NCBI GenBank assembly: GCA_016791005.1
Contig: JAEUNY010000054.1
Location: 1-64,000, forward strand
Origin: Zoogloeaceae bacterium
GTDB lineage: Bacteria; Pseudomonadota; Gammaproteobacteria; Burkholderiales; Rhodocyclaceae
Direction of reading: 5' to 3'
DNA: 64,000 nt
Shown: positions 8,511-17,571 of the stretch, piece after piece
Numbering within the stretch: the stretch's first letter is position 1
Layout: every line of letters starts with the position of its first letter
The notes under the pieces: generated by a model
The model's database searches: none
What the model was told of the DNA's origin: nothing
The model's input: only the letters and a program-made list of their open reading frames with translations
Translations under genes and position numbers: made by a program

Positions 8511-10448
8511 GTGGCCACGCCCATCGAAGATCTCATCCGCAAGTACGTGGGGGATGATCCGTCCGCTGCAGACCGCCCGCCCCTCACCCCCGGCAACCGG
8601 ATCGAAGCCCTCATCAATGGCCCCGCGTATTTCGCGGCCATGCAGGATGAGATTGATGCGCTCATCAATTCCGACGCCCCCGACCGCTACTTCTACCTGT
8701 CCGCCTGGTGGCTCGGCCTGGCGGAATTCGACGGCAAGGTGACCTTCGGCCGGATTCCCCTGCGCTGGGAGGTGGACTGGTCCGGCAAATACGCCCTGGA
8801 ACCTTTTGAAGTCGATGGCGAGGCCCTTCTGACCCGGCTGAAGGCCCTCGCCGGCATGGGGTGCGACGTGCGGGTGATGAGCTGGTGCATGCCCTACGCC
8901 ACCACCCAGGAGGACCTGGCCGAGCGGGCAGGATTCCGGGATACCAATGGCCAGACCCTCCTCAGCACCCAGCGTTTGCGCGACAACCCGGCCTTGGCCC
9001 GCACTGCCATCCTCAACCTCCTGGCGCACCCCCTCGGCGGCGCCCACCTGAAGTGCTTTGTGTGCGGCGACGGTCAACGGATGCAGGCCTACCTCGGCGG
9101 GCTGGATCCGGTCGCCAACCGCCTTGAGCCGACTTGGCACGATGTCGGCGTGCGTGTCGAAGGCCCGTCGGCGGAATCCGCCTATCGCCATTTCCAGCAG
9201 CTCTGGAACGAGCAGGTGCAGCGCAAAGTCGAGACCTTTTACCTCGACGGCGAGGCCATTCCCTCCCACTTCCAGGAGACCCCTCGGATACCCGATCGGG
9301 TCGCACCATTGCTCATTCCTCCGGGGGACACCCACGTCCAGTCGCTGCGCACGGTTCCCCGCATGGTGTATGCACAGGACAGCGCGCGCCTGCCGGTCAG
9401 CCCCGGAGTGCGCCGGGTCCTCCAGAACCTCACCCAATTCGAGCGCCCACCGCTTTCCTTCGCGCCGAACGGACTGTTCGAATTCCGGGATGTTCTGCGT
9501 CGCGCTATCGCGGCCGCGCGCCGCTACGTCTTCATCGCCGACCAAAGCTTTTACAGCGCCGAGGTAATGGACTGGATCAACCTCCGGCTGCTGGAAGTCC
9601 CCACTCTCAAGGTCATTCTCCTCTACGGCATCGACCCCTTCGACGAACCGCAAGACAGCGTGTTGCGGGAAGCCCTGGATCGTCATCTGATCCGCGGCCT
9701 TCCCCGGGAGACCCTGGAAAACATCGCGTTCTATGCCTGGGAAGGCACCACCGTGCACGCCAAGGTCACCCTCATCGACGACGAATGGTGCGCCATCGGC
9801 TCCGCCAATTGCATGCGACGCAGCCTCTACACCGACCTCGAACTGTCGGTGGCGGTGGTGAGCGAGACCTTCGCCATGGATCTGCGCCATCGTCTCTGGG
9901 TGGACACCTACTGTGTCGATGGCCCGCGACCGCCGGCCCCCTTGCCCCTCGATTCTGCCCTCGCCCTTTGGCAGGGGTCGTGGGGGCGCCGTCCCGCTGG
10001 CCTCGCGCTACACCCCGAACTGCTTCGCAAGCCCATGCCTCAGTTGCCTCTGATGGTGCACATCCTCGGTCGCGCACCACAGGATGATTCGCCCGACCTG
10101 TTCCTCGAGCGCGATCTGGCCAGCCGGCAGAACTTGCGAAGTCTCCTCGACGGCTATGCCGATCGCGCCCCCGGCACCGAGAGCCTCATCACCACAGCGC
10201 TCCTCGAACTGCTCGGCGAGGACGAGGGCGACGGACCCATGCGCCTCACCGCGCAGTTCGAGGTCGAAGTCAAACAGCGCGGCGCCGTCTGGCTGCTCCT
10301 GGAAGGTCATCCGGGCTGGTTCCAGCGCACCCGACGCCAGCGCATGTACGCCATCGTGATCCGTCGCGACGTCGAATTCCAGATCTACAGCTTTTTCAGC
10401 GAGGAGTACTACGAACTCCTCGACCCCGACTCCCGCAACGCCTACTGA
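8511..10448 (+). CDS. Phospholipase-D-like protein, one canonical HKD motif
   Basis: A protein of 645 residues starting at GTG with a strong ribosome site (GGGAGGAGAA). It belongs to the PLD superfamily: residues 416-431 read HAKVTLIDDEWCAIGS, a complete HxKx4Dx6GS motif. The expected first copy is degenerate (HLKCFVCGD at 179-187, spacing off by one, with GG following). The N-terminal ~170 residues precede the PLD core; the C-terminal ~150 are unassigned. There is no signal peptide or membrane span. Superfamily members cleave phosphodiesters in lipids or nucleic acids, or do phosphatidyl transfer. A single good motif suggests a weakened or dimer-dependent enzyme. The giant gene follows after 22 bases with its own AGGAGGT, so the two are probably an operon. 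Confidence 0.88.
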   Translation: MATPIEDLIRKYVGDDPSAADRPPLTPGNRIEALINGPAYFAAMQDEIDALINSDAPDRYFYLSAWWLGLAEFDGKVTFGRIPLRWEVDWSGKYALEPFEVDGEALLTRLKALAGMGCDVRVMSWCMPYATTQEDLAERAGFRDTNGQTLLSTQRLRDNPALARTAILNLLAHPLGGAHLKCFVCGDGQRMQAYLGGLDPVANRLEPTWHDVGVRVEGPSAESAYRHFQQLWNEQVQRKVETFYLDGEAIPSHFQETPRIPDRVAPLLIPPGDTHVQSLRTVPRMVYAQDSARLPVSPGVRRVLQNLTQFERPPLSFAPNGLFEFRDVLRRAIAAARRYVFIADQSFYSAEVMDWINLRLLEVPTLKVILLYGIDPFDEPQDSVLREALDRHLIRGLPRETLENIAFYAWEGTTVHAKVTLIDDEWCAIGSANCMRRSLYTDLELSVAVVSETFAMDLRHRLWVDTYCVDGPRPPAPLPLDSALALWQGSWGRRPAGLALHPELLRKPMPQLPLMVHILGRAPQDDSPDLFLERDLASRQNLRSLLDGYADRAPGTESLITTALLELLGEDEGDGPMRLTAQFEVEVKQRGAVWLLLEGHPGWFQRTRRQRMYAIVIRRDVEFQIYSFFSEEYYELLDPDSRNAY

Positions 10449-10470
10449 TCGCCGCCAGGAGGTCGAGCCG

Positions 10471-13400
10471 ATGGACATCGCCCAACTCCGTGACCGCCTC
10501 AACGCGAGCCACGACGGGTCCCACTTCCTCCTGGACGCCGCCCTGCTGGCCGACGCCGGTTGGACGGAGCTGGTCGCCACCGCCCTCGACGCCACCGAGC
10601 TCCAATTCGCCGGGGCCACCCTCGCGGAAGAAGGGGATGCTTTCCTGCTGCAGGGCGCGGGCCCCATCCTGGGCTTGGCGGCCACCCCGCTCACCGCCCG
10701 GATCTGGGTCGACCAGGGCGAGCCCCACCTGCTGCTCACAGCCCACCCCGCGCCGGGCTGGCACTTTCGGGACAGCTTTCCCGACCTGCCGGGCAGCCCC
10801 GACGCCCCCCTGACCCTGGGCGCACCGCCAGCCTCCCCCCTGGACGCCCTCGCCTTCTCCGACGCCACGCTGGTGCTCGCCTCCCACCCGGGAGATAACC
10901 TCCCTCGGGGCCTCAGCTTCGAGGGGACCCTGGATCTCCTCGACCCGACCCTCGCCCCCCTGGGCGCACTCACCGGGGCACTTCCGACGATGCGCATCTC
11001 CGGGTCGATCCATGACCTTTCGCCCACCCCGGTGGTGCGCCTGGCCGCGCCGATTCCCCTGACGCTGCAAATCGGTGCCGTTGCGGTGGAAGCCGGCGCG
11101 TTGAAACTCACCAGCCATCTTTCCCGCTGGACCCCGTCACCGGTCGCGACCATCGAGGTGGCGGGCCAGATTCGCCTGGGCGCTGCGCTCACCCTGGCCC
11201 TCACCGCCGAGCTTCCCCTGGGCGGAGACCGCAGCGCGCTGGTCCTGCAGGGGCGCTTCACCCCGCCGGCGGATTTGACCCTGACCGATCTCGCCGAGGC
11301 CCTGGGACTGGACTCGCTGACCGACGCCCTGCCCCCTGCCCTACGCCAGGCCGGACAGGTCCGGTTCGCCAGTCTCGGGGCAGCCCTGAGCCTGAACCCG
11401 GTGGGGGTTCATTGGCTGGCCCTGAGTCTGGACTTCCCGACGACCTGGACCCTGATCGACGGTCAGGCGGATCTGCAGGATCTGCGGCTTGCCGGCTTCT
11501 TGCTGCAGCCCGGCAAGCCAGGCCAGACCTTCCAGGCCACCCTGGACGCCGACCTGCGCCTCGGCGGCATTGCCTTTTCGGTGAGTGCTGCCGTGCCTGG
11601 CCTCGCCCTCCACGGCGAACTGGCTCCCGAGGCCGGCGACCTCAAGCTCGGCGCCCTGCTCGAGCGCTGGTTGCCCAGCGTGGAAAATCTGCCAGACCTG
11701 GCCCTCGGGGATCTGCTCCTCGACCTCGACCCTGGGGAGGCGCGCTTTTCCCTGGAGGGCGTCTGCACCGGCACCTGGCCCCTTCCCACCGCCGGTGCCA
11801 CCCTGGCGATGGAGGACCTACGCTTCAGGCTGGCCCACTCCGCCACTGGCCCGTCCCGGGCGGCGGTTTCCGGCCTCTGCAGGATTGGGGAGCGGATCGC
11901 CCGGGTGAACGCCGCGATCGAAGGACGGCCAAGCTTCGCCCTCCACGCCGATCGGCTGAGTCTCGCGGATCTGGCAACGGCCCTGATCGGCGCCGGTGCG
12001 GCGTCCCTGCCGGCACTGGTGTTCTCCGATATCGCGGTCGAATTGACCTCCGCGGGGGACTTCACCCTCACGGCGGGCGTCACCGCGGATCTCGCGGGTC
12101 TGGCGGCGGAGCTCAACATCCCCCTGCCGGCGGGGATTGCCGATATCCACCTCTCCACGGCCCGCCTCACCTTCGAGCGGAAGAGCGGCGCCTGGGAGCT
12201 CACCCTGGCGACCGACGCGAGCTTTGCCTTCCCCGCCGGGGCCCATCCGGACCTGCAGATCAACCAGCCAAAGCTGCGCCTGCGCAGCGGGTCGCCCACC
12301 GAGGTGGAATGCGATTTCATTCTCGACGGGCGGGTCGAACTGGCGGATGGGGTCTCCCTGGCCTGCCATCGCCTGGCGGCCGGATTTGCCGTGGGCACCG
12401 CCTGGCGACTCGATGGCGAGGTGACCCTTACCCTTCTGGATCAAACGTTTTCCCTGGAAGCCGCCATCGATCGCCTGGGCGACGGTCATGGCCTATTCCT
12501 ACGCCACCGCCACGCCGTCGCCCTCCCCATTCCCGGTGCAACCCAGCTTCAGTTGGGGCCCCTCGCCCTCAGCGTCGGTCAGGCTGACGGCGATGCGCGA
12601 GGCTACCGCTGGGGGATCGGCGGCGAAGCGGCGCTCACCGTGCCCGGCGTGTTCGCCGCACGGGGGAGTCTGGCGCTGGAACCCAGTCAGGGCGGCCCGC
12701 AACTCGCCCTGAGCTTCGCCGCACCAGAAATCCCGGAGATTCCGCTGCTCCCCGACATCCCCGCCGCGCCCCGCCTCCGGCTGACCCTGGGGGAGCTGGC
12801 GTTTCGCTTCGCCTCCCGCCCGGGGCGAGGCCAGGACCCGTGGTCCATCGAGGCCGCCGCGACCCTCGCCATCATCGCCCTGCCCGAGTTGCTGACGGCC
12901 TACCTCCCCGACTCCCTCACCGGGGCTTTTCGCCTCGCGCGGTCCGGGGCGGAACTCGCCTTCGACGTACCGCCCGAGTGGCAGCCGACCTTCCCCGAAC
13001 TGGCCTTTGATTTCGGTGCCGCGGGGCGCTGGTCCCTGGGGCGTCCGACCCTGACCCTCACCCGCATCGCCCTGGAGGTGGGGCAATACCCTGAACTGGC
13101 GGCGGATCTCCACGTCGGTCTGCCCTACGCCCTGAACACCGTCTTCGGCAAGCGGCCCGACGGGCGCGCCAACGTCGAATTCCTCAATGACGCCTTCGAC
13201 CTGCGCCTGGTGCTGGGCCGACAATTGCTGCTGCGCCTGCGCCCGCCAAGCTCCCCCTTCAAGGCCCTCCGCTTGCGGGTCCGGGAAGACGGCACCGCCT
13301 GGTCGGACTGGGATCTGGGGGACTACGGCCGCTTTGCCTTCCAGGTACCGGAATTCGCCTTTGCCGCGGGGCGCTGGCGGGCTGCGGGCGGGGTCGAGAT

Positions 13401-15399
13401 CCAGCGCGATCCGCGCCTGCCCCTGCGGCCCCTCAAATGGGTCCTCGCGCGGGCCGGGGTGCCTGCCGCCGCCCTCGATCTGGTGCCCGATTCCCTGCCA
13501 CTGCGCGGTGTGGACCTGACGAGCCCGAACCTCCACCAACAGGTTCGGCAGCTCCTCGGCCCCGAGGTCCTCGGCCGCCTCAGCCCCACCCTCAGCGAGA
13601 TGCTGGAGAAGGTGTTGGGCGCCCTCCTCGCCGCCATGGATCGTCTCCCCACGCGGATGCGGGACTACCTCAACCTCACGCCTCCCCGCTTCCTCCAGTT
13701 CGAGATCGAGGTGGATGGCACCGGGGGCGGCACCCGTTTTGCCCTGCGCACGGACAGCGAAGAAGCCCTGCGGCTCATCGTGCCCAGCATGGCCCCGCTC
13801 CCCGAACTGGTGGGGATCTCGCTGCGCAAGCTGGCCATTGGCCAGAAGCTGGGGGGCGGGCTCTTCCTGGCCGAGGTGGATGGTCACATCGACCGCTTCG
13901 ACCTCATCAGCCTCACCGCGGTGCTGGCGGGGGTGCCCGGCCGGGACCTCTCGAACCGGTTCTTCCTGGAGGACACCCACCTCGTCATCCCCGCCGCGAC
14001 ACCGCTGCCCGTTCCGCTCTTTTACCGCCACCTGGGCTGGGAATACCGCGACCTGCTGGGCCTGCGCCTTGATGCCCACTGGCATTTCCCCTACCCGGAC
14101 CCCGGGCCGGCGGCCTATCTGGCCCTGCTGGGGGATCTGATGGCGTTCTTTTCGGAGCCCGACTATCTCCTCCACACCCACCCCCAGCCAGCGGGATTGC
14201 CCCTGGATCTGACGATTGGCCGCAACACCCTGTCCCTCCCGGCCTTCCTGGGGGGAGCAACGTTGGGGCTGCAGGATCCGCTGCCGGAATTCGATGTCTA
14301 TGGGAGCCTCGCCCGGGTCCTCGATGCCTTCAAGACGGGCAACGCAGGCTATGTCATCGAGGCCGTCCCCCTCAAGGTGGGCCCTCCTCAGCACCCGACC
14401 TGGATCCGCGTGAACGAGGTGGCCGCGCACTTCGGCCCGATGAAACTCAGCGCCGCCTGGTGCATCACCACCGAGCCGGAGTTCACCGGCACCTTGCTCC
14501 CCGATCCGGCCTGCCGGCAGCGGCTCGCCAGACTGGATGCCCAGGATGTCCTGGATGCCCTGCCCAGCGCCGCCCAGGCGCCCGCCTACCGCAAAGGCTT
14601 CGTCGTGCTCCTGGGCGGCGGGTGGGAGATCGCCGGGCTCACGGTACTCCAGGCCCGCTTTGGCCTGGCGCTGACCCGCTCCGGGGGTTTCCAGACCGGC
14701 TTTCGCCTCACTGGCGCCATTCCTTCGGTGCTGGAACTGAAGCTGGGCGGCGACCTCACCCTCAACCCTGCCGAAATTTTTTACCGCATTCGCGGCCATC
14801 AATCCCTGGCCCTCTTCGGCGCCCGAATTCTCGACCTCGAAGCCGAGCTTCTCGTCACCAACGAGAAACTCCAGGTCAGCTTCGACCTCGGTTTGGGCGG
14901 AGGATCTGCCCTCGCGGCCCTGCTGATCGTCGGACGGCTCCCCAGTGGCCGGACGGGCTTGGCCATTGACCTCGCCTGGTTCGACGGCGCCTCCCGGCAG
15001 AGCTTCGAACTGGGCTACCGGGGGCAGGCACTGGTCCTGGCCACCGCCATCCGGCTCATCGACATCCCGCGGATAATCACCCTCGCCGGGGAGGCGACGC
15101 TCCAGCTTTCGGCCCGCGATCTGCCCGCCTTCTCCATTGCCGGCGAGGCACGCCTGGGGAACGGTTTTCTCACGGGCCGCGCCGAGATGAGTTTCAGCGC
15201 CGGCACCTTCGCCCTCCGCATCGGCGGCGCAGCCCAGGGAGCCGGTTGTGTGCTTACCGCCCGGGGGCAGATCGCCGAGTTCTACCGCGCCCGATTTTCG
15301 GTGGGCATCGAATTCGATGCGGCCTTCCTCAAGCTCGTACTCCAGCCTTTGAACAATCTGGTCGGCGACGGCCCTGGATGCCGCCCGCTCGGCCCTTGA
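10471..15399 (+). CDS. Giant beta-rich hypothetical protein, frame broken near the 3' end
   Basis: The reading frame is 1642 codons long, with AGGAGGT seven bases before the ATG. There is no signal peptide or lipoprotein box and there are few cysteines. Almost the whole length consists of short alternating hydrophobic/polar segments (for example LTLALTAELPLGGDRSALVL and VSFDLGLGGGSALAALLIVG) that suggest many beta-strands, as in AsmA-like or repeating beta-groove proteins. That resemblance is in pattern only. Around residues 1628-1634 the natural sequence appears to jump to frame +2, where it continues to 16078. The in-frame tail after VGDG is implausible. The intact product would be about 1868 residues. 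It is probably co-transcribed with the PLD-like gene. No function can be assigned. Confidence 0.85.
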   Translation: MDIAQLRDRLNASHDGSHFLLDAALLADAGWTELVATALDATELQFAGATLAEEGDAFLLQGAGPILGLAATPLTARIWVDQGEPHLLLTAHPAPGWHFRDSFPDLPGSPDAPLTLGAPPASPLDALAFSDATLVLASHPGDNLPRGLSFEGTLDLLDPTLAPLGALTGALPTMRISGSIHDLSPTPVVRLAAPIPLTLQIGAVAVEAGALKLTSHLSRWTPSPVATIEVAGQIRLGAALTLALTAELPLGGDRSALVLQGRFTPPADLTLTDLAEALGLDSLTDALPPALRQAGQVRFASLGAALSLNPVGVHWLALSLDFPTTWTLIDGQADLQDLRLAGFLLQPGKPGQTFQATLDADLRLGGIAFSVSAAVPGLALHGELAPEAGDLKLGALLERWLPSVENLPDLALGDLLLDLDPGEARFSLEGVCTGTWPLPTAGATLAMEDLRFRLAHSATGPSRAAVSGLCRIGERIARVNAAIEGRPSFALHADRLSLADLATALIGAGAASLPALVFSDIAVELTSAGDFTLTAGVTADLAGLAAELNIPLPAGIADIHLSTARLTFERKSGAWELTLATDASFAFPAGAHPDLQINQPKLRLRSGSPTEVECDFILDGRVELADGVSLACHRLAAGFAVGTAWRLDGEVTLTLLDQTFSLEAAIDRLGDGHGLFLRHRHAVALPIPGATQLQLGPLALSVGQADGDARGYRWGIGGEAALTVPGVFAARGSLALEPSQGGPQLALSFAAPEIPEIPLLPDIPAAPRLRLTLGELAFRFASRPGRGQDPWSIEAAATLAIIALPELLTAYLPDSLTGAFRLARSGAELAFDVPPEWQPTFPELAFDFGAAGRWSLGRPTLTLTRIALEVGQYPELAADLHVGLPYALNTVFGKRPDGRANVEFLNDAFDLRLVLGRQLLLRLRPPSSPFKALRLRVREDGTAWSDWDLGDYGRFAFQVPEFAFAAGRWRAAGGVEIQRDPRLPLRPLKWVLARAGVPAAALDLVPDSLPLRGVDLTSPNLHQQVRQLLGPEVLGRLSPTLSEMLEKVLGALLAAMDRLPTRMRDYLNLTPPRFLQFEIEVDGTGGGTRFALRTDSEEALRLIVPSMAPLPELVGISLRKLAIGQKLGGGLFLAEVDGHIDRFDLISLTAVLAGVPGRDLSNRFFLEDTHLVIPAATPLPVPLFYRHLGWEYRDLLGLRLDAHWHFPYPDPGPAAYLALLGDLMAFFSEPDYLLHTHPQPAGLPLDLTIGRNTLSLPAFLGGATLGLQDPLPEFDVYGSLARVLDAFKTGNAGYVIEAVPLKVGPPQHPTWIRVNEVAAHFGPMKLSAAWCITTEPEFTGTLLPDPACRQRLARLDAQDVLDALPSAAQAPAYRKGFVVLLGGGWEIAGLTVLQARFGLALTRSGGFQTGFRLTGAIPSVLELKLGGDLTLNPAEIFYRIRGHQSLALFGARILDLEAELLVTNEKLQVSFDLGLGGGSALAALLIVGRLPSGRTGLAIDLAWFDGASRQSFELGYRGQALVLATAIRLIDIPRIITLAGEATLQLSARDLPAFSIAGEARLGNGFLTGRAEMSFSAGTFALRIGGAAQGAGCVLTARGQIAEFYRARFSVGIEFDAAFLKLVLQPLNNLVGDGPGCRPLGP

Positions 15400-15496
15400 C
15401 GACGCCCGGCGTGACCTGACAGAGAGCCTCCGCGCCCTCAATGGGGCGGTCCTCAGTTGGGACGATTTCAAGACCGGCTTCCTGCGCGGTTGCAAC

Positions 15497-16078
15497 ATGG
15501 CCCTGAGCGTCATGGCTCAAGTCTTTAACAGCCGCAGCTGGGTTGAACGCCGGATCGCCCAGAGCCTGTACAACTCGGCGCGCCAGGCGATCATCAATCT
15601 CCGCGACGGCCTTGCCGCCCAGTGGAATCGCATGAACTGGGACAACCTCAAGAAACTTCTGGAGGTCGCCCTGACGGCAACGCAGATTCGCTTCAACGTG
15701 CCCAACCCGAGCTTCTGGAATCCACTTCGCACCCGAACCGTGACCCTCGACCTCCTGGGCGCCCAGCGCCAGACGCTGGTCGCAGCCCGGACGAGGATCG
15801 CCGACCTCCACGGCAAGATCCAGTTCCGCGTCAAAGCCAACACGGCGGCGGACAAGGCGGTCGGGGTGGCCGAAGGCGTTCTTCGGCAGGTCGAGCAGAT
15901 TGGCATCCTCCAGATCGAGCGGCTCGCCCTCAATTCCGCCGTGGACAGCCTTTCCGGCGGCGGCCTCACGCTGAACGCGACGGTACGCGCCTACAACCGC
16001 TCCCAGTCGATCCAGCTTGCCTTCAATCCCGACCCCGCGGCCCTGGCCAAGGGCCTCTACGGCCTCATCAAACCCTGA
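15497..16078 (+). CDS. C-terminal part of the giant protein, displaced by a frameshift
   Basis: The first ATG of this frame is at 15497, but the frame is open from 15353. The 48 codons before the ATG (including ALDAARSALDDARRDL) are protein-like, with no ATG, GTG or TTG in them. This strongly suggests that it is the tail of the preceding gene, separated by a one-base shift between 15353 and about 15370, and not an independent gene. The segment of about 236 residues is mostly helical (MALSVMAQVFNSRSWVERR onward) and ends in a beta-rich stretch. No long homopolymer lies at the junction, so a point indel, a sequencing error or recoding are all open. Confidence 0.7.
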   Translation: MALSVMAQVFNSRSWVERRIAQSLYNSARQAIINLRDGLAAQWNRMNWDNLKKLLEVALTATQIRFNVPNPSFWNPLRTRTVTLDLLGAQRQTLVAARTRIADLHGKIQFRVKANTAADKAVGVAEGVLRQVEQIGILQIERLALNSAVDSLSGGGLTLNATVRAYNRSQSIQLAFNPDPAALAKGLYGLIKP

Positions 16079-16137
16079 CCCCCGCAGGCCAGCGCCATGC
16101 GATGATTGGCGAATATTTTCGTCCGTCGGCTGCCATC

Positions 16138-17304
16138 ATGACTCCCCTGCCGGGCCGCCCCGCCCTCGATCTTCCCCGCACCACCCTCGCCGTACTCTTC
16201 ATCCTGGGCATCATCGGCGCCGCGGGCTGGATTCTCCGTCCCTTTCTGCCGGCCCTGATCTGGGCCACCATGGTCGTGGTCGCCACCTGGCCGATGATGC
16301 TGCGCGTTCAGGCCCGGGCGTGGAACCGGCGCTGGATTGGGGTGACGGTGATGACGGTCCTGCTATTGCTGGTCTTCCTCGTCCCCCTCGGCTTCGCCAT
16401 CGACGCCCTGGTTTCCAATGCCAACGAAATGGCCGGCTGGGCGCAGGGGTTGGCAATCATCGAATTGCCCCACCCGCCGGACTGGCTGGCCCAGATCCCG
16501 GTGGTGGGCGAACGGGCCGCGGCGATGTGGCAGGACATTGCCGATTCGGGGCCAAAGGAGCTCGCCCGGCGGATCGCCCCCTACGCCAAGGACGTGGCCC
16601 ATTGGGTGGCCATCGAGGCCGGGGGCATTGGCCTGATGGCGGCCCAGTTTCTCCTCACCGTGGTCATTTCGGCCCTGCTTTACGCCCAGGGTGAGGCGGC
16701 GGCGGAAACCCTGTTGTGTTTTGCCAGGCGGTTGGCAGGAAATCATGGCGAAGAAGCCGTGGAGCTCGCCGGACAAGCCATCCGCGGCGTTGCCCTCGGC
16801 GTTGTGGTCACCGCCCTGATCCAGAGCCTCATTGCCGGGGTGGGGCTGGGCGTGGCAGGTATTCCGTTGGCGGTGGTGCTCACCGCGATCATGTTCATTC
16901 TGGCCGTCGCACAGATCGGCGCGGCCCCGGTATTGTTTCTCGCCGCGGGCTGGCTGTACTGGCGCGGCGATACTGGCTGGGCCATCGCCATGGTGATCTG
17001 GGCCCTGGTAGTGGGCAGCCTGGACAACTTTCTCCGCCCCTTCCTCATCCGCATGGGCGCAGATCTTCCACTGCCGCTGATCTTCGCAGGGGTGATCGGT
17101 GGCCTGCTCGGCTTTGGCCTGGTGGGCATTTTTGTCGGCCCCATCGTCCTTGCCGTCACCTACACCCTGGCCGAGGCGTGGATGCATGCCCCCGACCGGG
17201 AAGCCTGCAGACCGCTCCGCGATCCATCCGCCGCAGAGCCAGCCGCCAACTCTGAACCGGCATCCCCGGCCCCCACGGGACGGACGGACGTCGCGGGCGA
17301 ATAG
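16138..17304 (+). CDS. AI-2E / YdiK family inner membrane protein
   Basis: A protein of about 388 residues with roughly eight membrane spans. It matches E. coli YdiK closely in the N-terminal WILRPFLPALIWATMVVVAT, in the central QAIRGVALGVVVTALIQ and in the conserved GSLDNFLRPFLIRMGADLPL segment. The family (formerly AI-2 exporters, PerM-like) has few proven substrates. The long upstream open frame belongs to the overlapping giant-protein tail, so the ATG at 16138 is chosen; 16102 is an alternative that adds 12 residues. A Pro/Ala-rich, likely disordered C-terminus follows the last span. Confidence 0.9.
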   Translation: MTPLPGRPALDLPRTTLAVLFILGIIGAAGWILRPFLPALIWATMVVVATWPMMLRVQARAWNRRWIGVTVMTVLLLLVFLVPLGFAIDALVSNANEMAGWAQGLAIIELPHPPDWLAQIPVVGERAAAMWQDIADSGPKELARRIAPYAKDVAHWVAIEAGGIGLMAAQFLLTVVISALLYAQGEAAAETLLCFARRLAGNHGEEAVELAGQAIRGVALGVVVTALIQSLIAGVGLGVAGIPLAVVLTAIMFILAVAQIGAAPVLFLAAGWLYWRGDTGWAIAMVIWALVVGSLDNFLRPFLIRMGADLPLPLIFAGVIGGLLGFGLVGIFVGPIVLAVTYTLAEAWMHAPDREACRPLRDPSAAEPAANSEPASPAPTGRTDVAGE

Positions 17305-17322
17305 TTTCTTGCAAATTTTTTC

Positions 17323-17349
17323 TCAAGCCTAAGCCAGACAGACCGTTAG
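17323..17349 (+). promoter_or_regulatory. Candidate sigma-28 (FliA) promoter ahead of the first GEMM riboswitch
   Basis: TCAAGCCT, 11 bases, then ACCGTTAG. The left box matches the TCAAG form of FliA -35 elements and the right box has the CCG-TA core of GCCGATAA. The spacing is exactly that of sigma-28 promoters. The predicted transcript start near 17359 lies just before the riboswitch aptamer. The match is partial. Confidence 0.4.
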
Positions 17350-17400
17350 CATCTCACCGCCCGATCACAGGGCGGGGGTTTCCCTGGATGGGTATCCAAG

Positions 17401-17481
17401 GAAATCCCGGGCAAACCCGGTGAAAGCCGGGGACGCAAAGCCATGGGCCTAACCCGATTCGGTACGGTCGCCAGGTTGTCT
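17401..17481 (+). ncRNA. Cyclic-di-GMP-I (GEMM-I) riboswitch
   Basis: All conserved GEMM-I elements are present in order: GGGCAAACC, a stem closed by a GAAA tetraloop (CCCGGTGAAAGCCGGG), GGACGCAAAGCC, GGGCCTAA starting the receptor stem (CCG ATT CGG loop), and the 3' GTCGCCAGGTTG strand. The RNA binds c-di-GMP; a minority of GEMM-I RNAs prefer 3',3'-cGAMP, which cannot be excluded here. A GC-rich hairpin (17521-17540) lies between the aptamer and the ribosome site of the protease gene and could be part of the expression platform. Whether ligand turns expression on or off is not clear. Confidence 0.92.
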
Positions 17482-17571
17482 TGCGCGTTCCCATCCCTTT
17501 TCCGAGTAGCTCGTTGACGGGCGAGGTGCATCCCCCTCGCAGAATTGATTCGGCAACGCGGAGGCAGGCAA

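Noticed and set aside
8433..9890. Minus-strand open frame of 485 codons across the PLD-like gene
   Set aside because: The plus strand holds a canonical HKD motif and a good start; the minus-strand product has no recognisable features.
15394..15400. CCT TGA C at the end of frame 1, resembling a +1 recoding site such as that of prfB
   Set aside because: The protein-like sequence of frame 2 already starts about 25 bases earlier, so a shift at this stop would join the wrong segments; no upstream stimulator is seen.
12499..15513. Minus-strand open frame of about 1000 codons across the giant gene
   Set aside because: It is an antisense shadow of a very GC-rich gene. Its translation is Gly/Glu/Arg/Gln-rich without motifs, while the plus strand has a strong ribosome site and hydrophobic patterning.
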